From JAWLFI01 sp041685645 (GTDB lineage Bacteria > Bacteroidota > Bacteroidia > Chitinophagales > Saprospiraceae), in NCBI GenBank assembly GCA_041685645.1, contig JAWLFI010000030.1, positions 1 through 19,013 on the forward strand: a stretch of 19,013 nucleotides of DNA, given 5' to 3'. The translations under genes and the position numbers were made by a program. Below, piece by piece: positions 14,674 to 19,013 of the stretch. The notes under the pieces were generated by a model. That model did no database searches and was not told the DNA's origin. It saw only the letters and a list, made by a program, of their open reading frames with translations. How positions within the stretch are numbered: the first letter of the stretch is position 1; each line of letters opens with the position of its first letter.

Positions 14674-15595
14674 CTGTGACGAGTATTTCTTCTATGATTA
14701 GATTGATATTTCCGCTTTCTATATAAAGCGGGAGTAAAGTGACAATTTCTCCGGGCGAGGGGGCTCGATTGAGAAAGGTTTGATAGGCCCATATGATCAT
14801 TCCTTCATGCATGCCTTCTGATTGAATGAGGATTTCTATAAAATCCTCTTTGTCTCTTCCCATTTTTCCGAACAACTGCCGACTCTCATTGAATTCGATC
14901 ATATCAAAAGAGCGATTAAATTCCGCTTCTGTCGGCAGGCGCCACAGGAGTTCGTCAAAAGCGGCGCGAATGAAATTAAAGGCGTTCATATTGATTTGAT
15001 CATATACGCCATTGTCAATGATGTAGGCGTACATTTCGTGGTAATCAATGAGTCCTTGCAGAAGTGCATTATAACTATTGAGCACCGCCTGATATCTTCT
15101 GATGGTGTTGAATTTTTCGTGATAAGCATCCCAATTACCTTCTATGGAGTCTTTGGCGGCGCCATTTCTTGCAATCCCAATTTGTTGCAACATATAGCCA
15201 TCGGAAATGCCTTCCAGACAGCGTACTTTGGCGAGGTTGTACAGGTTGAGCGTGTAAGCTGCTTTGTATGAAAACTCATTGGGCCGAAAAGTCGTGTCTT
15301 CCATGAGTTCGACGATGATGGCTTTTCTTGATTCTCGATTGAGCCCGGCGGCTTTGAGGCTATCTACTTTAATTTCCAGTTCTTCGTTGAGAGGTTCTCT
15401 GGCAATCAGATCAATGTATAATCGATTGACGTAATTCTCAATCTTTATATCAGATATATTGAAATTTGAAGTGGGCTCGTTATTCTCAATCAGGTTGATT
15501 TCTTCCGAACAGGATGAAAGAAATAACAAGCCTATCAAAGCTATTGCACTCAATAGTTGACCTAAATATTTATGGTTTGTACTGTGGTGAAGCAT
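14651..15595 (-). CDS. Lipoprotein with three DUF1549/DUF4214-like helical repeats
   Basis: A 314-residue lipoprotein, first gene of the minus-strand run. The signal peptide ends in lipobox LSSC (Cys29), then SEE. Three helical units can be aligned by eye: NYVNRLYIDLIAREPLNEEL (about 54-73), FNFIRAAFDELLWRLPTEAEF (about 206-226) and MIIWAYQTFLNRAPSPGEI (about 266-284), each followed by a second helix ending in an aromatic or acidic tail such as ILVTDEYANF. The middle section (105-200) is also helical, with no clear family. The pattern resembles DUF1549, which in Planctomycetes is fused to DUF1553 and a cytochrome domain; here the parts are separate genes. No catalytic signature is seen. The ATG at 15595 is the only good start. 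Its 3' end overlaps the next gene by 23 nt. Confidence 0.72.
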   Translation of the reverse strand: MLHHSTNHKYLGQLLSAIALIGLLFLSSCSEEINLIENNEPTSNFNISDIKIENYVNRLYIDLIAREPLNEELEIKVDSLKAAGLNRESRKAIIVELMEDTTFRPNEFSYKAAYTLNLYNLAKVRCLEGISDGYMLQQIGIARNGAAKDSIEGNWDAYHEKFNTIRRYQAVLNSYNALLQGLIDYHEMYAYIIDNGVYDQINMNAFNFIRAAFDELLWRLPTEAEFNRSFDMIEFNESRQLFGKMGRDKEDFIEILIQSEGMHEGMIIWAYQTFLNRAPSPGEIVTLLPLYIESGNINLIIEEILVTDEYANFL

Positions 15596-15802
15596 GAAAA
15601 TTTTGTTTCCCCTATTTCTCTGATTTAGTATAAGACATACACCCTTAAAGAACCAATATAATATTTTTCCGCTGCCCGGCCGAATCGGATTTAAAAAAAT
15701 AGAGAAATGAAGGCCTTTCTACTGACAGGAGCTTCAATTATTTTGACATAAGGAATTGGGATATCAAAACAATGAGCGAAATGCTCTGTTTGATTTTTTG
15801 TG
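15596..15802. promoter_or_regulatory. Divergent intergenic region, promoters expected for both sides
   Basis: A 207-nt AT-rich gap between the minus-strand run and the plus-strand SRPBCC gene. On the minus strand, TATATTGG (15653-15660 on the plus strand reads CCAATATA) is a one-mismatch match to TAnnTTTG, about 57 nt from the ATG at 15595, but no good -33 partner is visible. No clear plus-strand promoter box was found. Low confidence. Confidence 0.25.
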
Positions 15803-16264
15803 ATGGTAACTCCAACGATTTATTTGAAAACCCGAGTGAAAGGACACTATAAAAAAGTGATGGAGCGATTCGATCGGGAGTTGTTTGAAGCACTTACTCC
15901 TCCTGTGGGAAAGATAGAGGTCGTTGAGTTTACGGGGTCGAAGGAGGGGGATCAGGTACACCTAAAGTTTATTCGGCCAATCAAGGCTGAATGGATCAGC
16001 CGAATTACGGAACATGGAGAAGACCAAAAGAGATCTTATTTTATAGATGAAGGGGTCAGTCTGCCACCGGGTCTTTCGTACTGGAAACACGAGCACATTG
16101 TAGAGGACATAGATGGCAAGAATTGCGCGATCATTGATCGGATTCATTTCCGATCCTATTTTTTTGTGTTCTCTCTTCTGATGTATCCCTTTCTATTTTT
16201 TACCTTTTATCCCAGGAAAAAGCAGTACAAAGCATATTTTGGAGATTCAACAGAGGATTTATGA
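15803..16264 (+). CDS. SRPBCC-type ligand-binding protein with C-terminal hydrophobic segment
   Basis: A 153-residue protein resembling the SRPBCC (START/Bet v1-like) superfamily: an N-terminal strand TPTIYLKTRVKG, a helix KKVMERFDRELFEAL with LTPPVGKIEVVEF, the strand LKFIRPIKAEWISRIT, and a late W-x-H-x-H-x-V strand (SYWKHEHIVED). It ends with a strongly hydrophobic stretch (SYFFVFSLLMYPFLFFTFY, about 121-139) and a basic tail, suggesting membrane association. The superfamily binds hydrophobic ligands or acts as cyclases; the ligand is not clear. A GTG at 15800 precedes the ATG; the ATG at 15803 is preferred. It overlaps the next gene by 4 nt (ATGA), so the two products probably work together on a lipid, carotenoid or terpenoid-like molecule (inference). 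Confidence 0.6.
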   Translation: MVTPTIYLKTRVKGHYKKVMERFDRELFEALTPPVGKIEVVEFTGSKEGDQVHLKFIRPIKAEWISRITEHGEDQKRSYFIDEGVSLPPGLSYWKHEHIVEDIDGKNCAIIDRIHFRSYFFVFSLLMYPFLFFTFYPRKKQYKAYFGDSTEDL

Positions 16265-17484
16265 GTAAAGAGCATCCCATTCGAATTATTGGAGCAGGTG
16301 TGAGTGGCTTAGTTGCTGCGATACGGTTGCAAAAGGCTGGTTTTGATGTGGTTGTTCATGAAAAAAACAATCATATCGGTGGCCGTTTATCGACTACTCG
16401 TGAAAGTGGACTGCCATTTGACCATGGGTTTCAAGTTTTACTGACTGAGTATCCACTGGCGAAAAAATACCTCGATTACGACGCATTAGATCTAGAGCGT
16501 TTTAATCCCGGGGCAGCTGTATTTCGGAAGGGAAGAAGGCACTTCATTGGAGATCCGCGAAGGAATCTCAATATGGTATGGCCCTCTTTGGTATATCCAT
16601 GGGCTGAACTTTCGGATAAATTGAAATTAGCCCGCTTGAGTGCAAAATTGAAACACACTTCACTAGACGCCATATTTTCCCGGGATGAACAAACGACAGA
16701 AGAGTACCTCCTTGACATTGGCTTCTCTGAGAAAATAATCGATTCATTTTTCAAGCCTTTTTTCGGAGGAATATACCTGGAACCGAATTTAAAGACTTCG
16801 TCCAGGATGTTTGAGTTTGTGCTGAAAATGTTCAGTTCCGGAGATGCTGCTGTGCCCAGAGAGGGAATTCAAGCCATCGCAAAACAATTGGGGGATCAGC
16901 TCGAGCCGGGAACCATTCGGCGTGAGGAAACTGTTGTTGAGAGTAATGGCCAAAGTATTACTCTGGCATCCGGAGACTCTCTTCCTGCGAGGGCTTTACT
17001 ACACACGACACCAAAAGAAGAATCGATGGACATCGATTGGAATCAGTGTCTGAACATTTATTTTGAGTGTGAGGGCGATTCGCGGATTCGAGCTCCATTC
17101 ATTGGGTTGATTGCATCTCCGGAGGCACATGTATCGAACTTTCACTACCTCACCGATTTATTTCCTGAGGTCTCTGTTGAGAAAGCAATACTGTCTGCCA
17201 CTGTACTGTTGGACGGGGAGGTCGATGAGGAGGTAGGGATAGAACGAGCCAGAGAAGATTTGAAGGTGCACGCCGGGATCGAGGGATTAAAATATCTGAA
17301 GAGCTATCATATATCCAGGGCTTTACCCGTTCTTCAATCTGTGAAATACGAGCCGGATGAACAAGAGATTCGAGGTGAAGAGGGCGAGTATTTTGCCGGA
17401 GACTATTTAGCTGCGCCCTCTCTCAATGCCGCGATGCGATCCGGGGAGAAAGCCGCGGAATGCATTTTGGAGGATCTGACTTAA
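16261..17484 (+). CDS. FAD-dependent oxidoreductase, amine oxidase/phytoene desaturase-like
   Basis: A 407-residue flavoprotein. The dinucleotide-binding site is IIGAGVSGLVAAIRLQKAGF (residues 9-28), with Glu34 at the end of the second strand for the ribose, then the GGR motif (40-42) and GLPFDHGFQVLL, a typical amine oxidase/desaturase block. The C-terminus has the second FAD-contact motif GEYFAGDYLAAPSLNAAMRSGE (about 377-398). The substrate-side region (about 110-340) is not conserved enough to name; a carotenoid, sterol or other isoprenoid desaturation is one possibility, a monoamine-type oxidation another. It shares an ATGA overlap with the SRPBCC gene, and that pairing supports a hydrophobic substrate. 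hemW follows after 70 nt, and the order alone does not link the two. Confidence 0.85.
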   Translation: MSKEHPIRIIGAGVSGLVAAIRLQKAGFDVVVHEKNNHIGGRLSTTRESGLPFDHGFQVLLTEYPLAKKYLDYDALDLERFNPGAAVFRKGRRHFIGDPRRNLNMVWPSLVYPWAELSDKLKLARLSAKLKHTSLDAIFSRDEQTTEEYLLDIGFSEKIIDSFFKPFFGGIYLEPNLKTSSRMFEFVLKMFSSGDAAVPREGIQAIAKQLGDQLEPGTIRREETVVESNGQSITLASGDSLPARALLHTTPKEESMDIDWNQCLNIYFECEGDSRIRAPFIGLIASPEAHVSNFHYLTDLFPEVSVEKAILSATVLLDGEVDEEVGIERAREDLKVHAGIEGLKYLKSYHISRALPVLQSVKYEPDEQEIRGEEGEYFAGDYLAAPSLNAAMRSGEKAAECILEDLT

Positions 17485-17554
17485 TCAAGGAAACTTTGGA
17501 GGAACACCTGAGGCTGGCGGGGTGGATTTTCATAAATAATACGGAGCGATAATT

Positions 17555-18676
17555 ATGTCTGGACTTTATATTCACATCCCTTTTTGTCGACAAGCGTGTC
17601 ACTACTGCAATTTTCACTTCAGTACGTCTCTCAAAATGAAGGAGAGATTACTATCGGCTCTTGTGGAGGAGATGAGGTTGAGAAAGGGGTATTTATCTAC
17701 TAGCCAACTAGACAGTATATATCTGGGTGGGGGCACGCCTTCGGTACTGACGGCGGATGAATTGATGTATTTATTTGAAAACATATCGGAATTGTACTTT
17801 TGGGACTCATCAGCGGAAATCACATTGGAGGCCAATCCGGATGATATAGATGAGGGCTATTTGCGCGCCTTGAAGCAAACGCCGATCAATCGTTTGAGCA
17901 TTGGCTTACAGGCTCGCGATGGAGGCCAATTAGAGTGGATGAATCGCTCTCACACTGCACCTCAGGGAGAGCGAGCGGTTCGGAGCGCTTTATCTGCGGG
18001 ATTTGAGCGTTTGACAGTGGATTGGATTTACGGTTTGCCCGGACTTACAGATGAGGACTGGATCAGGAGTTTAGAATGGATGGATCAGTTGGAGGTTCCT
18101 CATTTCTCTGCGTATGCCTTGACGGTTGAGGAGCGAACCGTACTGGCTCATCATGTTAGGGAAGGGAAAACGGAGGTGCCAAGGGATGAAGCTGTGGTCC
18201 GGCAATTTGACCGGCTGATGGACTGGGTGAAAGAGAGTGGGTATGAGCAATATGAGATATCCAATTTTGCCCGTCCTGGCTGGGAGGCTATACACAATAG
18301 TAATTATTGGACGGGGGTGCCTTATTTGGGTCTGGGACCTTCGGCGCATTCCTATGATGGGAATAGCCGGCAATGGAATATCAACAACAACATGAAGTAC
18401 ATGCGGGCGGTCGAGGCAGGTCAGTTGGATTATGAGAAAGAACAACTTAGTGCTGTAGAGCGGATTAACGAGCGGATTATGACTGAGTTGCGATTGCGTT
18501 CAGGATTAAATGTGGCTAGCATGTCGAAGGATTTTCCCGATGTTGGAGATGCCCTGAAGGACAAAGTGCTGGGCCATCCTCAAGAGGACTGGTGGGAATG
18601 GCGGGACGATGTGGTGTGTTTGAGTCAGGCAGGGAAACATTTTGCGGACCGGGCGGCAGCGGATTTATTTTTTTGA
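17555..18676 (+). CDS. hemW: HemW, radical SAM heme chaperone (coproporphyrinogen III oxidase-like)
   Basis: A 373-residue cytoplasmic radical SAM protein. The SAM/[4Fe-4S] motif is CRQACHYCNF (Cys11, Cys15, Cys18, then Phe20), i.e. CX3CX2CxF as in HemN/HemW. The GGGTPS SAM-binding motif is at 58-63, and ITLEANPDD near 89-97 and RLSIGLQARD near 112-121 match the family. The start is early, with only 10 residues before the first cysteine, as in HemW, whereas HemN has a longer N-terminal extension. HemW binds heme and delivers it to respiratory proteins; that function is known for the family and is inferred here. A purine-rich ACGGAGCG segment 8-9 nt before the ATG at 17555 may serve as a ribosome binding site. 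The C-terminal HemN-type domain (IMTELRLRSGLNV) is complete. Confidence 0.92.
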   Translation: MSGLYIHIPFCRQACHYCNFHFSTSLKMKERLLSALVEEMRLRKGYLSTSQLDSIYLGGGTPSVLTADELMYLFENISELYFWDSSAEITLEANPDDIDEGYLRALKQTPINRLSIGLQARDGGQLEWMNRSHTAPQGERAVRSALSAGFERLTVDWIYGLPGLTDEDWIRSLEWMDQLEVPHFSAYALTVEERTVLAHHVREGKTEVPRDEAVVRQFDRLMDWVKESGYEQYEISNFARPGWEAIHNSNYWTGVPYLGLGPSAHSYDGNSRQWNINNNMKYMRAVEAGQLDYEKEQLSAVERINERIMTELRLRSGLNVASMSKDFPDVGDALKDKVLGHPQEDWWEWRDDVVCLSQAGKHFADRAAADLFF

Positions 18677-19013
18677 TTCATCTCATTCGTAAACTGGATT
18701 CTAGATCGAGTGGTTTATTGATATATTATTATTGGAATACAATAGCTTAGCAGAGGATTCCCCTTCGAAGCCGAGCCGTTTTTGTCGGGGGCAATGAAAG
18801 GATATTAGGTGTCAACTTGCGATACAGTTCAATTGGAGTAAAAAGAAGCACGTAATCAACTGCAAAGTCTTCGGCCCGCAGGGCGAAAAAGGTGAAGCAT
18901 TTTTCGGGTTTTGTTGAGAGTTAAGCACGGTGGGTCAAACCCATCGCCGGAGGAGTCTGTTCTGTCTTTTGGGTGAGCGCTGCGGAGTGGTGCGAAGCAG
19001 ACCCGGGCTAGCC
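18677..19013. other. Non-coding or decayed region at the window edge
   Basis: This interval has no credible gene with a start codon. The first 80 nt are AT-rich. From about 18740 the base composition rises and several short hairpins appear, for example GCCC/GGGC (18874-18877 with 18881-18884) and a 7-bp hairpin at 18929-18945. On the minus strand a frame is open from 18920 down to a stop at 18747-18749 (57 codons, no ATG), and another overlaps it from the window edge to 18856-18858. Either could be a decayed gene or frame noise from a structured element that continues beyond the window. No strong terminator for hemW was found. Confidence 0.4.

Noticed and set aside
14822..15271. 149-codon plus-strand open frame
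   Set aside because: It is antisense to the first repeat lipoprotein, whose lipobox and repeats support the minus-strand reading.
17555..18676. Oxygen-independent coproporphyrinogen III oxidase HemN
   Set aside because: The short N-terminus before the CX3CX2C motif and the overall length fit HemW better than HemN.

Overview
The window looks like a chromosomal segment of a Bacteroidota bacterium, possibly a Saprospiria/Lewinella-type relative; the class is a guess. The phylum call rests on several things read from the sequence: a GldH gliding lipoprotein, a giant protein ending in the CHU_C/T9SS type B sorting domain, many short lipobox proteins, a TAnnTTTG-type promoter ahead of the type B L31 gene, and a general lack of strong Shine-Dalgarno sequences. 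Nothing in the window is an obvious phage, transposase, CRISPR array, tRNA or rRNA.

Positions 1-3007 (+): the tail of an outer-membrane-like protein, a TlpA-like membrane-anchored thioredoxin, then grpE-dnaJ-gldH in a tight run (13-nt gap, then a 4-nt ATGA overlap). Positions 3002-4421: a minus-strand SDR protein lacking the usual YxxxK catalytic pair, divergent from a complete 3-hydroxyanthranilate 3,4-dioxygenase, probably part of tryptophan/kynurenine catabolism. Positions 4422-4750 are non-coding but hold a strongly folded GC-rich element (closing stem plus two long hairpins, a three-way-junction shape). Positions 4811-7759 (+): type B ribosomal protein L31 with its own promoter and terminator, a GlmU-like left-handed beta-helix protein overlapping a spermidine-synthase-like methyltransferase, and a two-TM/TPR-like membrane protein.

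Positions 7872-15595 are the most distinctive part: six minus-strand genes with gaps of 12 nt or less, or overlaps. In transcription order they encode two lipoproteins built from DUF1549/DUF4214-like helical repeats, a Tat-exported DUF1501 alkaline-phosphatase-superfamily protein, a lipoprotein with a CX4CH cytochrome-like motif, a small lipoprotein, and a 1167-residue T9SS cargo with an N-terminal CUB-like domain, tandem glycine-rich repeats and a PKD-like domain. The set resembles a split Bacteroidota version of the DUF1501 / DUF1549-DUF1553-cytochrome gene pairs of Planctomycetes. It is probably an extracytoplasmic surface module of unknown function and is the best candidate here for an undescribed system.

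Positions 15803-18676 (+): a translationally coupled SRPBCC protein and FAD-dependent amine-oxidase/desaturase-like enzyme, then the radical SAM heme chaperone HemW. The last 337 nt have no convincing gene but contain small hairpins and open minus-strand frames without start codons.
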